Shown here: one piece after another, positions 51,486-60,421 of the stretch
Layout: each line of letters opens with the position of its first letter
Numbering within the stretch: position 1 is the stretch's first letter
Assembly (NCBI RefSeq): GCF_001426405.1
Contig: NZ_LMEP01000023.1
Span: forward strand, 124,001 to 188,000
Source of the DNA: Streptomyces sp. Root1304
GTDB taxonomy: Bacteria; Actinomycetota; Actinomycetes; Streptomycetales; Streptomycetaceae
Length of the DNA: 64,000 nucleotides
Reading direction: 5' to 3'
The notes under the pieces: model-generated
Told to the model about the DNA's origin: nothing
What the model saw: only the letters and a program-made list of their open reading frames with translations
Database searches by the model: none
Position numbers and translations under genes: made by a program

Positions 51486-52354
51486 GACACACCTCCGGCG
51501 GTGTGGAGCCCGCGGCCGGGGGCCCGCGCGCGGCCCGGATCCGCGGTCCAGGGACCGGACTCGGGCAGCAGGTACACCTCGGGCGCGCGCGGGATGCGGC
51601 CCCCGGGGAACAGGGCGTCCGCCTGCGTCCGGTAGCCGCGGATCAGCTCCGCCTTGCGGTCGAGGCCCCGCTCCCAGGTGTGGGCCACGAGCCGGTGCCG
51701 GCCGGTGAACCCCGGGTCGGGGTGCGCGTGCTGGTCGTACGGGAAGTCGCTGTAGTACACGACCCGGCGCCCGCAGCGCTCGGCGGCGGTGCGCACCAGG
51801 ACGTGGTCGGCGTGCCCGCCCACGCCGAGCGGCGCGAGGACGAGCCCGCCGGTGGTGCCCGGCAGCAGGGCGTCGACGGTCGCCCCGACCGCGCGCAGGG
51901 TTCCGTCGTCGTGCCCGGAGACCCGGCCGCGGGCGAGGTGCAGGCGGTACGTCGGGTAGACGTGCGTCAGCTCGGGCAGCAGCCGCGAGAGGCGCTCCGT
52001 GCCCGGCCGGGGCCGGGGCATCCGCCGGAAGAGACCGTCGACCAGGCCGACGTGACGCCAGCGGACGTCCAGCCGCTCCAGGACCCGCCGGTCCTCCGCC
52101 CGCCGCTCGGCGAAGAGGCACTCCGCGTCCTCGGCGCCGGTCTGCTTGAGGTACTGGCGGGCGGAGAGGGTGTACGGCGGTGGCGCGGCCCGGGTGAACA
52201 GCGTGGCGACGGTCACGGGCGCCCGCCGCCCCGCCCAGCCGAGCAGCCCGCCGCAGGACAGCACGGCGTCGTCGAGGTGCGGCGAGAGCACCAGGACCGG
52301 GACGCCCGATCCGATGACGGTCCGTACGAATCCGGTCAGCGGGTCGTCTGCCAT
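51482..52354 (-). CDS. PIG-L family deacetylase
   Basis: A 290-residue LmbE-like zinc hydrolase. The metal site VLVLSPHLDDAVLSCGG (PHxDD) and the distal GGHADHVLVR histidines are complete. Members remove acetyl from N-acetylglucosamine or related sugars of mycothiol, GPI-like lipids and glycans. In this operon it probably de-acetylates a lipid- or polymer-bound amino sugar. It overlaps the kinase-GT4 gene by 19 nt and the GT39 gene by 4 nt. Confidence 0.92.
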   Translation of the reverse strand: MADDPLTGFVRTVIGSGVPVLVLSPHLDDAVLSCGGLLGWAGRRAPVTVATLFTRAAPPPYTLSARQYLKQTGAEDAECLFAERRAEDRRVLERLDVRWRHVGLVDGLFRRMPRPRPGTERLSRLLPELTHVYPTYRLHLARGRVSGHDDGTLRAVGATVDALLPGTTGGLVLAPLGVGGHADHVLVRTAAERCGRRVVYYSDFPYDQHAHPDPGFTGRHRLVAHTWERGLDRKAELIRGYRTQADALFPGGRIPRAPEVYLLPESGPWTADPGRARAPGRGLHTAGGVS

Positions 52355-54216
52355 GACGCACCCCTCTTCCTCGGCCGGCGAGGGCCGGCCGGAGTGTCCA
52401 GAAGCCGGTGGGCCAGGGCCAGGTAGCGGCCCGTCATCTCGTCCCAGGTGTACCGCCGGGCGGCGAGCCCGGAGCGCCGGCCGAGCCGGCGGCGGAGCGC
52501 CGCGTCGGTGGCCAGCTCGTTCATCCGTTCCGCGAGCGCCGCGACGTCGAAGGGCGGTACGGCGACGTCGCCGCCGTCGCGCATCCAGCGCAGCGCGGGC
52601 AGGTCGAAGTGGAGGACCGGCTTGCCGTACGACATGGCTTCGAGGGCCACCAGGCCGAAGGTCTCGTGCCGGGACGGCATGGCCAGGAACGCGCTGTCGC
52701 GCAGGAGTTGCCGCTTGCGGTCCTCCTCGACGTACCCCACCCAGTGGATCCGGGGCCGGGGCCCGTGCCGGCGGGCGGCGAGGAGCGCGGCCAGCCGGCG
52801 TTCCTCCGCCGGGGTGCCACTGCCCGCGATGAGCAGGTCGAGCGGTGGCGCGGCGCGCCCGTACGCGTCGAGCAGCAGGTCGAGGCCCTTGGTCCAGGTG
52901 TCGATCCGGCCCAGGAAGAGGATGAACTGCCCGGAGCCGAGGTCGGTCTCGTCGAGCTCGCGCGGCTCCACGCCGTTGGCGATGACCTGGACGTCGGCGC
53001 GGGGGCTGAGGCGGCGGACCACCGCGCCGTCGGCCGTGTTCATCACCACGATGTGCCGGTAGCAGCGCAGTCCCAGCCGTTCGACCAGGAAGAACGGGAT
53101 GTGGTAGCGGCGCCACAGGGCCTCCGCGCTGCGGCCCTGGTCGATGCCGACGACGGGGGCGCCGCCGGTCAGCGGCAGGAAGCTCGTCGAGAACGGGGGA
53201 GTGAAGCTCTCCAGCCACAGGTCGTGCGGGATGCGGCGGGCCACGAACGGCAGCATCGCGAGGAACAGCACCTGCCCGGCGCGCGGTCCGGCGCGGCCCA
53301 CCGGCAGCCGGACGTACCGGATGCCGTCGCGTTCCCCCGAGCCGCCGCTGCGGCCCGCCGTCACCACGGTCACCCGGTAGTCCTCGGCGAGCCGCCGGGC
53401 CACCTTGCAGATCACCAGGGCGCCGCCGCCTCGGTAGGCGGGGTTCTCCGCGTCGTCGTAACTGGACAGCACCACGTGCCGCCGGGCGGGACTCCCGGAC
53501 TCCTCGGGGGTCCGGTCCCGGTCCCGTTCCGCTTCCAGGATCCGGTCGAGGGCCGTCGCCGCCACCAGGGACGGGGGCCGCTCGCCGTCGATCCGCACGA
53601 TCCGCGAGAGCCGTCGCGACCAGTTCCGGTACCGGCTCCACCAGGCCGTCGGGGGCCCGGCGACCTCCTCCCAGCCCCGGCCGCGGAGGGTGTCGGGGCC
53701 GGTCTGCACGAGCAGGGTCAGCCGGTAGCGTGCGGCGATCCGGCGGTAGACGTGCGCCGCCCGCGAGGTCTCGGGCAGGTCGAACTTCACCAGGCCGTCC
53801 AGCGGGCCCCGGTCCGTCACGACCACCGCCCGCCGGCCGCGGGCACGCGCGCGCGTACGGGCGAGCAGCTCGGCGGCCGCGATCCGGGCGGCGAGTTCGC
53901 CCGCGTCGAGGAACGCGTGGGCGCGGCGCAGCCGGGATCCCCGGCGCTCGGGATCCCCGGCGCGCCGTGCCCACCCGCCCCCCGCCGGTTCCCCCGCTTC
54001 TCCCAGCCGAGGCGGAACGACGAACCGGCGGCACAGGAAGCAGCCGTAGCAGTGGGTGCTGACGACGGTCAGACCGCGTGCGTCGAGCAGCGTCGTCAGC
54101 CGGCCGACCAGCGAGGACTTGCCCGAGCCGTCGGGTCCGGAGACGGCGACGAGCAGGGGCCGCCGCGGCCCGTTCCCGGTGCCCGTGGTGGTGCGTCCGG
54201 CACCCCTGGTGGTCAT
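52336..54216 (-). CDS. P-loop kinase domain (thymidylate-kinase-like) fused to a GT4 glycosyltransferase
   Basis: A 626-residue two-domain protein. Residues 18-230 form a P-loop kinase like thymidylate kinase: Walker A VSGPDGSGKSSLVGRL and the DRGPLDGLVKFDLPE segment with the conserved DRG. Residues about 245-610 form a GT4: VVLSSYDDAENPAYRGGGAL, SGQFILFLGRIDTWTKGLDL, SRHETFGLVALEAMSYGKPV with the EX7E motif (E of HETFG to E of ALEAM). The kinase could phosphorylate a sugar or a polyprenol-type acceptor for the transferase. Both ends overlap neighbours by 4 and 19 nt. Confidence 0.85.
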   Translation of the reverse strand: MTTRGAGRTTTGTGNGPRRPLLVAVSGPDGSGKSSLVGRLTTLLDARGLTVVSTHCYGCFLCRRFVVPPRLGEAGEPAGGGWARRAGDPERRGSRLRRAHAFLDAGELAARIAAAELLARTRARARGRRAVVVTDRGPLDGLVKFDLPETSRAAHVYRRIAARYRLTLLVQTGPDTLRGRGWEEVAGPPTAWWSRYRNWSRRLSRIVRIDGERPPSLVAATALDRILEAERDRDRTPEESGSPARRHVVLSSYDDAENPAYRGGGALVICKVARRLAEDYRVTVVTAGRSGGSGERDGIRYVRLPVGRAGPRAGQVLFLAMLPFVARRIPHDLWLESFTPPFSTSFLPLTGGAPVVGIDQGRSAEALWRRYHIPFFLVERLGLRCYRHIVVMNTADGAVVRRLSPRADVQVIANGVEPRELDETDLGSGQFILFLGRIDTWTKGLDLLLDAYGRAAPPLDLLIAGSGTPAEERRLAALLAARRHGPRPRIHWVGYVEEDRKRQLLRDSAFLAMPSRHETFGLVALEAMSYGKPVLHFDLPALRWMRDGGDVAVPPFDVAALAERMNELATDAALRRRLGRRSGLAARRYTWDEMTGRYLALAHRLLDTPAGPRRPRKRGASWQTTR

Positions 54217-56693
54217 GGCACCCGCCTCCGCAGTCTCTTCGTCACCACGAGCGGCACCCGGAGGGACGCCTCACGGGTCGCGGCCCGCAGCCGTCGCTCG
54301 CCCAGCAGGTGGCCGGTGTGTTCGGCGCCCACCCGCAGGGAGGTCCGTACGCGCAGCGGTACGGGGAGCGGGACGGGCTCGCCCCGGTCCAGGCGCGCCA
54401 TCGCCTCCACGGCGGTGGCGAGCGCCTCGTGCCCGCCCGTGCTCCAGCCCTCGCGGGCGGCCTCCCGGCTGGCCTCCGCCAGGATGTCGGGGCGCAGGAG
54501 GGCCCGCAGGGCGAGGAGTTCGGACAGGTCGAGGGTGAGGTTCTGGAAGAGCGCGTGCGCGAGCCAGATCCGCAGCCGGTCGGAGGGACACGGCATCAGC
54601 CAGGCACAGCCGTTCGTCCGGCCGTTCGCGTCCTCGGGCCGTCCCGCGCGGGCGAACAGCTTCTCGGTCGGCACCACCTGCACCCCGAACCACGACACCG
54701 AACCGTGCAGATGCGCCGCCGGGCCGGTCGGGGGTTCCAGGAGGACCTTGCTCGTCCGCTCCAGCCAGTACGTCTCCCGGTGCGTGTACCAGCCGGTCAG
54801 GGCGGCCTGTGCCGCGCCCAGCCGGCCCGGCGGCACCACCAGGTCGAAGTTGCCGTACACGTAGTCCCCGGCCAGGTCCGCCTTGATCAGGACGGTCGGG
54901 ATGCCCGCCGCCCGCAGCAGCCGCGTGGACTCGACGAGGTTCCGCCGGAACAGGGCCGTCGCGCGCTCCACCTCGGTGAGGGCGGCGCCCAGCTGACGGG
55001 GGTACGCGCGGGCCAGTCGGCCCTCCACCTGATTGCGCCGGGCCGCGGCCAGCGCTCCGAGCAGCTCCTCGTCACCGGCGGGCCGGACCCGGCCCCGCCA
55101 CACGGCGTCGACGAGAAGCGGCACGGAACGCTCGTCGTGGGCCGCGGCCCGAGCCCCTGGTGTCCCGGACGGCGCCGGCCACGGGGCCGCCGCGGGCTCC
55201 GTGCCGTCGCCCGGCGGGATCGTGTCGTCGCCGTTCACGTCGGTCTCCTTTCCTTCGCCGCCCTCGGGTTCCGGCCCGGGGGCCGGACCGCGCCGCCGGC
55301 CGAAGAAGCGCCACAGCGCGACCACCGTGATCGTCACCGCGGCGGCGAACCAGGCGACGGTGTACGGGCGGAGCAGCGCGAGGCCGCCGGCGAGGGCGAG
55401 GAGCGGCAGGACGACCCGGCCGAACGGCCGGTCCGCCACGCCGAATCCGTGCTGTCGGCCGTGCCGTACGGCGAGCAGGACCAGGGCCCCGACCGTTCCG
55501 CACAGCCCGCCGACCGCCATTCCGAGCACTCCGGCCGCGGTCCAGCCGCAGGCCAGGCCCGTGACGTACAGGGCGAGTCCGGCGAGCAGCGTCCGCAGGC
55601 ACGCGTAGTCGTTGACCGCCTGCGCGAAGGTCACGAGCAGGGCGAGCGCGCCGAGCGCGAGCCCCGACGTCGCCGTGCAGGCCATCAGGGTGGAGACCAT
55701 CGTGTAGCCGGCCGGGAAGACCCGGGTGATCAGATCGCCGGGCACGGTCGCGGCCACCACGGTCAGCGGCAGTGCCACCGTCAGGTACATCCGCAGCGCG
55801 CTCGCCGTCAGCGGATCGCCCGCCCGCCGCCGCGACAGCGCGGGCAGGAAGGCGATCGACACGGCGCCGGCCAGGAAGAGCGGCACCCGTCCCAGCATCA
55901 CCGCCGCCTGGTAACTGGCCGCCGCCGCACGGTCGGTGGGCAGGATCGCGACGAGCACGATGTCCACGGCCGCGAGCAGCGCCACCACGCCCTGGAGCGA
56001 GGCGACGCCCGCCGCGCGGCGCCACAGCTCGCGGTCGGCGGTCAGGGTCCGCCAGGGGCGGCGGGGCACGCCGGGGAACCGGCGCGGCCGGAAGAGGACG
56101 TACGGCAGGACGGCGATCCCGAAGGCCGCGAGGGCGCCCGTCTCGCCGAGTCCGAGGGTGGTGACGAGGAACAGTCCGACGGCGAACTTGAGCCCGGCCT
56201 CCACGGCGGTGAGCACCGCCAGCGTCCGCAGCCGCTCGGTGCCCTGGAGCCAGCCCGCGCTGACCCGGGTGACATAGACGGCGAGGGTGCTGCCCGCGAC
56301 CACCAGCGTGGTCGCCGCGCCCGCGAAGCCCGCCGCGACACAGCCCACCACGACCGCGGCGACGGAGCCGCCCGCGACGGCGGTGACGAAGGCGAACCGC
56401 ACGGCGTCGCCGCGTTCGGCGTCCGAACGGGCCCGTGCGAGGGCCTGCGCCAGCATCCAGGGCACGGTGACCACGGCCACGGCCGAGGCGCACACGACGA
56501 GCCCCTGTCCTGCCGCGAAGGTGGCGTACTCGCCGACGTCCAGCAGCCGGGTGAGGACCAGGGTGTACGCGTAGTTGAGGGCGCCGACCAGGACCACCGC
56601 GGTCGCGATCCAGCGCGCGCCGTGGACCGCCGTGACCTCGTCCGGGTGAGCGGTGCGCGGCAGGGGAGCGAGGCGCTCGGCGGCGGCGGTCAT
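54213..56693 (-). CDS. oligosaccharide flippase fused to a nucleotidyltransferase-like domain
   Basis: An 826-residue frame. Residues 1-450 form a Wzx/MurJ-type flippase with about 12-14 helices (ALNYAYTLVLTRLLDVGEYA, GLVVCASAVAVVTVPWMLAQ, LGRVPLFLAGAVSIAFLPAL). A short acidic linker follows, then about 340 residues of the uncharacterised nucleotidyltransferase type (NQVEGRLARAYPRQL, RAAGIPTVLIKADLAGDYVY, LHGSVSWFG), often met in exopolysaccharide clusters. The join contains a strong ribosome site and a GTG (55238) in the same frame, so the second domain may also be made alone. The start overlaps the GT4 gene at 56690. Confidence 0.82.
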   Translation of the reverse strand: MTAAAERLAPLPRTAHPDEVTAVHGARWIATAVVLVGALNYAYTLVLTRLLDVGEYATFAAGQGLVVCASAVAVVTVPWMLAQALARARSDAERGDAVRFAFVTAVAGGSVAAVVVGCVAAGFAGAATTLVVAGSTLAVYVTRVSAGWLQGTERLRTLAVLTAVEAGLKFAVGLFLVTTLGLGETGALAAFGIAVLPYVLFRPRRFPGVPRRPWRTLTADRELWRRAAGVASLQGVVALLAAVDIVLVAILPTDRAAAASYQAAVMLGRVPLFLAGAVSIAFLPALSRRRAGDPLTASALRMYLTVALPLTVVAATVPGDLITRVFPAGYTMVSTLMACTATSGLALGALALLVTFAQAVNDYACLRTLLAGLALYVTGLACGWTAAGVLGMAVGGLCGTVGALVLLAVRHGRQHGFGVADRPFGRVVLPLLALAGGLALLRPYTVAWFAAAVTITVVALWRFFGRRRGPAPGPEPEGGEGKETDVNGDDTIPPGDGTEPAAAPWPAPSGTPGARAAAHDERSVPLLVDAVWRGRVRPAGDEELLGALAAARRNQVEGRLARAYPRQLGAALTEVERATALFRRNLVESTRLLRAAGIPTVLIKADLAGDYVYGNFDLVVPPGRLGAAQAALTGWYTHRETYWLERTSKVLLEPPTGPAAHLHGSVSWFGVQVVPTEKLFARAGRPEDANGRTNGCAWLMPCPSDRLRIWLAHALFQNLTLDLSELLALRALLRPDILAEASREAAREGWSTGGHEALATAVEAMARLDRGEPVPLPVPLRVRTSLRVGAEHTGHLLGERRLRAATREASLRVPLVVTKRLRRRVP
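55236..55250 (-). promoter_or_regulatory. internal ribosome binding site and GTG start inside the flippase fusion
   Basis: On the minus strand AAGGAG lies 5-6 nt before GTG 55238, near perfect for Streptomyces. The frame is continuous with the flippase. Translation from here would give a free 341-residue nucleotidyltransferase-like protein. Confidence 0.6.
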
Positions 56694-58165
56694 GACGGCC
56701 GTCCGCCCGAGGGGCCCGGCGTGGCGCCCTCGTCGGATCCGGCCGCGCCGAGCAGCACGTCGTGGCCGTTGGCCAGGGTGATGCGGGCCCTCGCGACGGC
56801 GGCCTCGGCCACGTCGAGGCGGCTCAGCGCGTTCCACGCCCGTACCTCGTCGCAGCCGTGGAGCAGCAGCCGGAAGGCATCGCCCTCCCGGTGCCAGACA
56901 TCGGTCTCGCGCAGCGAACTCCGCACCGCCCGTTCGGTGGCGTCGGGGTCCGGCGAGGTGAAGCGGGTGACGACGGACAGGTCGCTCGCACAGCGGCGGG
57001 AGCGCCGGTGGCGGTGGATGCGCTGGAGGTCCTCCAGGACGACCTGGGCGAGCCGTTCGGCGCTGGCGTCCCAGGAGAAGGCCGCCGCCCAGGCGCGGCA
57101 GCGGGCCGCCGTGAGGTCCCGCGCCTCCGGCGTCGCCAGGGCGTCCAGGGCCTCGGCGATCCCGGCCGCCAGGTCCGTCCCGGGGGCGAGGAGCCAGCCG
57201 TTGACGCCCGGCCGGATCGCGTCCCGCAGCCCCGGCACGTCGAAGGCGAGCGCGGGAGTGCCGACGGCGTTCGCCTCGATGACGGCGAGTCCCCAGCCCT
57301 CGGCCACCGAGGGCACGACCGTCAGCCACGCCCGGTGGAACAGCTCCTGCTTGCGCTCCTCGGAGACATGACCGTGGAAGACGACGGCGGACCCGATGCC
57401 GAGCCCGGCGGCGAGCTTCCGCAGCGACTCGCCCTCCGGCCCGTCCCCGCAGAGGTCGACGCGCAGCTCCGGCGTCCGCCGCAGCAGTCCGGGCACGGCC
57501 CGGAGGATCAGGTCGACCCGCTTCTGCGGCACGAGCCGGCTGACCACGGTCAGCGCCGGGGTCGCGGAGCGGCGTCCGGAGGGCGTGGTGAGCGTGGGGT
57601 CGGGGCGCCCGTTGGGCACGATGTGGATCGGGTTGCCGAAGCCGAGTTCGCGCCGGGCGCCCTCCCGGGTGGACGGCGACACGACGACCACCGGCCGCCC
57701 CCGGTAGACCCGCCGGCTGACCTGCTTCTCCAGGACCCGACCCACCGTGTTCATCGGCCACCGGAACCGGGTGTCGAACTGGTGCTGGTGGACGTGGTGG
57801 ATGACGCAGATGTCGGCGGTCCACCGGGGCGTGAACAGCGGCGAGAAGAACGGGATCCCGTTCTGGAAGTCGACCACGGCGTCGTACGCGTGACGGTTCC
57901 GCAGCAGGTGCGCCGCGGCCGTCGCGTACACGCCGAAGGTCCCGCCGGCGCGTACGACGAGGATCCCGTCGCGGTACTCACGGGCACGCGAGCCGGGGTA
58001 CCGCGACGAGACGAGGGTGACGTGGGCTCCGGCCGCCGCGAACCGCCGGGCGATCTCCCAGCAGTACGCCTCGGCTCCGCCCGCGTCGGGGTGCGCGGGG
58101 TCGCGCCAGTTGAGGAAGGCGAGGTCGGTACGGGCGAGCCGGTCGAGTGCGGTCACGGGAATCAC
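56690..58165 (-). CDS. glycosyltransferase family 4 with C-terminal extension
   Basis: A 491-residue GT-B transferase. The N-terminal half has FLNWRDPAHPDAGGAEAYCW, a marker of GT4s acting on lipid-linked glycans; the C-terminal half has ALTVVSRLVPQKRVDLILRA and the catalytic EGWGLAVIEANAVGTPALAF. About 100 residues follow the GT fold (VVTRFTSPDPDATERAVRSS, VRAWNALSRLDVAEAAVARA) and are not recognised. GTG 58165 overlaps the GT2 stop (GTGA); GTG 58156 is an alternative. Confidence 0.87.
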   Translation of the reverse strand: MIPVTALDRLARTDLAFLNWRDPAHPDAGGAEAYCWEIARRFAAAGAHVTLVSSRYPGSRAREYRDGILVVRAGGTFGVYATAAAHLLRNRHAYDAVVDFQNGIPFFSPLFTPRWTADICVIHHVHQHQFDTRFRWPMNTVGRVLEKQVSRRVYRGRPVVVVSPSTREGARRELGFGNPIHIVPNGRPDPTLTTPSGRRSATPALTVVSRLVPQKRVDLILRAVPGLLRRTPELRVDLCGDGPEGESLRKLAAGLGIGSAVVFHGHVSEERKQELFHRAWLTVVPSVAEGWGLAVIEANAVGTPALAFDVPGLRDAIRPGVNGWLLAPGTDLAAGIAEALDALATPEARDLTAARCRAWAAAFSWDASAERLAQVVLEDLQRIHRHRRSRRCASDLSVVTRFTSPDPDATERAVRSSLRETDVWHREGDAFRLLLHGCDEVRAWNALSRLDVAEAAVARARITLANGHDVLLGAAGSDEGATPGPSGGRPS

Positions 58166-58911
58166 CTGGCCAGCGAGATCCGCAGGAGATCGGCCATCGA
58201 GCGCAGTCCGTCGCGCCGTGCCGAGAACGTCGAACCGGGGACGTCGTGCCAGACCACCGGCACCTCCACGACGTCCCGCCCGGCCCGCACGACGTGGGCG
58301 AGCAGTTCCACGTCGAAGGCGAAGCCGTCGACGTGGCAGTCGCGGGCGACGGCGCGGGCGAGGGGACCGGAGAAGAACTTGAACCCGCACTGGGTGTCGG
58401 CCACCCCGGGCAGCGAGAGCCGCGCGAGCGTACGGAACATCAGGCCGCCGCCGCGCCGGAGCGCCGACTGCTCGACGGCGAGGCGCGCGCCGGGGGCGTG
58501 CCGTGAGGCGATGACCGCGCCGTGCCCGGCGCGCAGCAGCCCCATGACCCGGTCGAGGGTCTCGACGGGGGTGGCGTTGTCGGCGTCGGCGAAGCCGATG
58601 AACCGGGCGGAGGAGGTCTCGATCCCGCGCCGCACCGCCGCGCCCTTGCCCTGGTCGCTGCACCCGATGGCGTGGACCGGGACGGGGGAGCCGGCGAAGC
58701 GCTCCAGGACGTCGAGGGTGCCGTCGGCGCTGTTGTTGTCGACCACGACGACCGCCGAGGACCAGGGCCGTCCGGCGAGGTAGTCGAGGGTGGCGGCCAC
58801 GGTGGAGGGCAGCCGGCGCTGCTCGTTGAAGGCCGGTATCAGCAGTTCGAGTTCCACCGGCGGGCGGACGAGCGGGCGGGGGAGCGGTACGTGCGCGTGG
58901 GTGGCGGCCAT
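58162..58911 (-). CDS. glycosyltransferase family 2 (dolichyl-phosphate-sugar synthase-like)
   Basis: A 249-residue GT-A enzyme: LELLIPAFNEQRRLPSTVAA, VVVVDNNSADGTLDVLERFA, and the metal-binding acids in FIGFADADNATPVETLDRV; later DTQCGFKFFSGPLARAVARD. The pattern is that of Alg5/DPM-like enzymes that load a sugar onto polyprenyl phosphate, which would feed the GT39 enzyme. ATG 58911 has AGGAGG 9 nt upstream. The frame stays open to a GTG at 59385 with its own GGAAGAGG, so a form with 158 extra disordered residues is possible. Confidence 0.88.
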   Translation of the reverse strand: MAATHAHVPLPRPLVRPPVELELLIPAFNEQRRLPSTVAATLDYLAGRPWSSAVVVVDNNSADGTLDVLERFAGSPVPVHAIGCSDQGKGAAVRRGIETSSARFIGFADADNATPVETLDRVMGLLRAGHGAVIASRHAPGARLAVEQSALRRGGGLMFRTLARLSLPGVADTQCGFKFFSGPLARAVARDCHVDGFAFDVELLAHVVRAGRDVVEVPVVWHDVPGSTFSARRDGLRSMADLLRISLAR

Positions 58912-59472
58912 CACGCCTCGCCTCCTGGGGACAAGGCGCGGGGCGCGGGGCGCACGGGCGCGCGGGGGATCGGTGGGGGTGGGGCGGGTGGGGCGCTGCG
59001 ACGCGGCCGGTCCGGCGGACGTCAGGGTCCCGGAGGATCCGGCAGGCGCGGCAGGTGCGGCAGGTGCGGCAGGTTCGCCTGGTTCGGCGGGTTCGCCCGG
59101 TTCGGCTGGTTCTCCGGAGGCGCGGTCGCGTCGCGCGGTGCGCGTGCGTGCCGTACGGCCCCGGTGCCGGCGCCCGGCGACGTGCGGCCGGCGCGTCCGG
59201 TCGAGGGCGGGCACGGCGGCGGCGCGGACCCGGTCGGACGCCCGGCGTGCCGGGTGGGTGTCCGAGCGGTGGGCGGAGCGGCGGGGCGAGCGGCGCCGGG
59301 CATCGGCGAGGGGCCAGTCGGTCATCCGCCGCAGGGGATGCGGTGCGGATGCCACCGGCGCTCGGCTGATGCAGAGGGAGGTCACGACGAGCCTCTTCCG
59401 ACAACCGACCCTACCGAGGGTCTGTCCAGAAATAGTGCTGTTTCCACCGTTAGCACCCTTACGAGCGCTTCG
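58912..59472. other. 561-nt region between the two GT2 genes, possibly coding for an N-terminal extension
   Basis: On the minus strand the region 59385-58912 is open in frame with the GT2 gene and keeps high GC at codon third positions. It would encode a Pro/Ala/Arg/Glu-rich tail-like stretch. GGAAGAGG stands 6 nt before GTG 59385, and TAGGGT (a possible -10) lies just upstream at about 59410-59415. A 9-bp tandem repeat lies inside. If not coding, it is a long leader. Confidence 0.5.
59041..59112. repeat. 9-bp tandem repeat, eight units
   Basis: Units such as GGCAGGTGC, GGCAGGTTC, GCCTGGTTC, GGCGGGTTC follow each other without gaps. Read on the minus strand in the GT2 frame they encode Glu-Pro-Ala/Gly and Ala-Ala-Pro tripeptides. 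The length should vary between strains. Confidence 0.8.
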
Positions 59473-60279
59473 TCAACCGGAGGAGGTGCCGGGACCACGG
59501 GCGGCGCGCCCGGGTCGCCGGTGTGCGAGCCGGGACAGCGCGTTGTGCGGCCGTTCGTCGAGCAGGGTGCCGAGGATGCGCGCGCCGTCACGGACCGTGC
59601 GGGGGTGTGACGGGCCGTGGCGGTGCGGCAGTTCGAGGCTCGGGACCTCGGCCACGCGCAGCCCGTAGTGGAGCGCGTGCGCGACGAGTTCCGCCCCGAG
59701 CTCGACACCGTCCTCGCGCAGGTCCAGCAGGTCCACGAAGGTGCGCCGGAACGCGCAGAACCCGTACCAGAGATCCGTCAGGTGCTGCCCGTACAACTGC
59801 CGTGCGACCCGCAGCAGGGCCCGGTGCCCGAGCCGCCGCGAGAGCGGGTAGTCGGCGAAGTCGCCGCCCGCGATGAACCGCGATCCCTTGACGAAGTCGT
59901 AACCGCTCTCCAGGTAGTGCAGGAAGTGCGGGATCTCGTGCGGGGACATGCTGCCGTCGGCGTCCATCAGGACGACGAACTCCCCGGTGGCCGCGCGCAG
60001 CCCCGCGTGCGGGATGTCGCCCCGGCCGGCGTCCCAGGGACCGAGCCCGCGCACGGTGAGCCCTTCGCGGAACCCCCCGCGCCCCCCGCCGTCACCGGCC
60101 GGCGCACCGACCAGGACCACGTCCCCGACACTCGACGGAAGTTGGCCGAGGAGCGGAGCCAGCACCGCTCCGGGGTCCCTGACCTCGGGTCGGACCGTCA
60201 GTACGAGGCTCACCGTCCGCGTGCCGGGATCGGGTGACCGGTCGGTCGACCGGCGCAGGGGATGCGAATCGCTACTCAT
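59473..60279 (-). CDS. glycosyltransferase family 2
   Basis: A 268-residue GT-A enzyme: VSLVLTVRPEVRDPGAVLAP (the canonical opening is altered), EFVVLMDADGSMSPHEIPHF with the DAD metal site, and FVKGSRFIAGGDFADYPLSR as in dolichyl-phosphate mannose synthases; LTDLWYGFCAFRRT is the family segment that binds acceptor. It is the first gene of the glycan locus, separated by 560 nt from the next. The ATG follows GGAAGG. Its N-terminus HPLRRSTD recurs as HPLRRMTD in the extended frame of the second GT2. Confidence 0.87.
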   Translation of the reverse strand: MSSDSHPLRRSTDRSPDPGTRTVSLVLTVRPEVRDPGAVLAPLLGQLPSSVGDVVLVGAPAGDGGGRGGFREGLTVRGLGPWDAGRGDIPHAGLRAATGEFVVLMDADGSMSPHEIPHFLHYLESGYDFVKGSRFIAGGDFADYPLSRRLGHRALLRVARQLYGQHLTDLWYGFCAFRRTFVDLLDLREDGVELGAELVAHALHYGLRVAEVPSLELPHRHGPSHPRTVRDGARILGTLLDERPHNALSRLAHRRPGRAARGPGTSSG

Positions 60280-60421
60280 CGGTACGGCCTTCCGCGCGAC
60301 GAACCCGCGCCCGTCCAGCGTCCTGCGCCGGGGGTGACGCCGTCAAGGCGCCGCCGCCGGAGCGACGCTTCCGCCCGCCCCCCGGAACGCCGTGGCTTCT
60401 GCGCGCGCCTCCCCATGGGCA

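Noticed and set aside
59323-60265. Shared CGCAGGGGATGCG at about 59331 and 60256 as a possible operator pair
   Set aside because: Thirteen shared bases are expected often in such GC-rich DNA, and both copies lie inside similar HPLRR codons, so coding similarity is the simpler explanation.
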